This document shows, piece after piece, positions 5,026 to 5,117 of a stretch of 5,117 nucleotides of DNA; the first letter of the stretch is position 1; the number at the start of each line of letters is the position of its first letter. The position numbers and the translations under genes were made by a program. Source of the stretch: an uncultured Clostridia bacterium (GTDB lineage: Bacteria; Bacillota_A; Clostridia; Christensenellales; Aristaeellaceae); NCBI GenBank assembly GCA_945871545.1, contig CAMBWJ010000167.1:1-5117 (forward strand), given 5' to 3'. Below the pieces are notes generated by a model. That model had not been told where the DNA came from. It searched no databases and saw nothing but the letters and a program-made list of their open reading frames with translations.

Positions 5026-5117
5026 TCAAATCTCCAGGTAGGAGTCGGAGTACAGGGTGTGATTCTTGAAGATGTCGCAGGACTTGATGGTTTCCATCAG
5101 GCGCAGGTCGCAGGGGT
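5026..5117 (-). CDS. C-terminal fragment of an unrecognised protein (5' part off the right edge)
   Basis: Only the last 29 codons and a TGA stop (5028-5026) are inside the window. The readable end is PCDLRLMETIKSCDIF followed by KNHTLYSDSYLEI. I do not recognise a family from this tail. It is believed to be real coding sequence because the frame is open to the edge, the third codon positions are rich in G and C as in the neighbouring genes, and a textbook terminator begins 11 bases after the stop on the same strand. It is co-directional with the importer but transcriptionally separated from it by that terminator and about 270 bases. It could be a sugar-metabolism gene or regulator linked to the importer, but nothing visible shows this. 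Confidence 0.7.
   Translation of the reverse strand, partial: PCDLRLMETIKSCDIFKNHTLYSDSYLEI

Noticed and set aside
4831..5032. Repeated CAAATC motif (4831, 4842, 4922, 5027).
   Set aside because: Short, irregularly spaced and one copy lies in a coding end; chance in AT-rich sequence is the simpler explanation.

Overview
The window carries one minus-strand operon for a CUT2-type (ribose/rhamnose/AI-2 class) ABC sugar importer, plus the last codons of an unrelated upstream gene. The probable host is a Gram-positive anaerobe of the Clostridia or a related Firmicutes lineage. This rests on AAGGAGG-type Shine-Dalgarno sites before all four importer genes, GC-rich coding sequence set against an AT-rich promoter with near-consensus sigma-A boxes, and the style of the signal peptide. 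It is an inference, not an identification.

Reading along the minus strand (right to left): 5117-5026 is the 3' end of a gene I do not recognise. It is closed by an intrinsic terminator (5014-4976). A gene-free stretch follows, then a strong promoter (-35 at 4830-4825, -10 at 4807-4802). A perfect 14-bp palindrome sits in the promoter spacer, and a related element lies 42 bp downstream. The operon then runs: substrate-binding protein (4704-3712); a 167-base intercistronic region packed with four stem-loops; double-domain ATPase (3544-2060); permease 1 (2046-1012); permease 2 (1015 to beyond the left edge). The last three genes are tightly packed: a 13-base gap whose Shine-Dalgarno overlaps the ATPase stop codon, then a 4-base ATGA overlap.

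Together the genes encode a complete importer. An exported binding protein captures the ligand, two non-identical permeases form the channel, and one fused ATPase powers it. The binding protein is closest in character to the LsrB/RhaS branch. However, the residues I recall as contacting AI-2 in LsrB are not kept, so a sugar or sugar-like ligand is more likely than AI-2. The ligand cannot be fixed from the sequence. The promoter architecture suggests LacI-family repression. The stem-loop array after the first gene suggests the binding protein is made in excess over the membrane parts.

The second look is best spent on the four-hairpin intercistronic region, with its 19-bp perfect inverted repeat and a third arm copy; the twin operator-like elements; and the unusually degenerate second ATPase domain. 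I see no CRISPR array, mobile element, tRNA or rRNA. The core system is a known transporter class rather than a new one.
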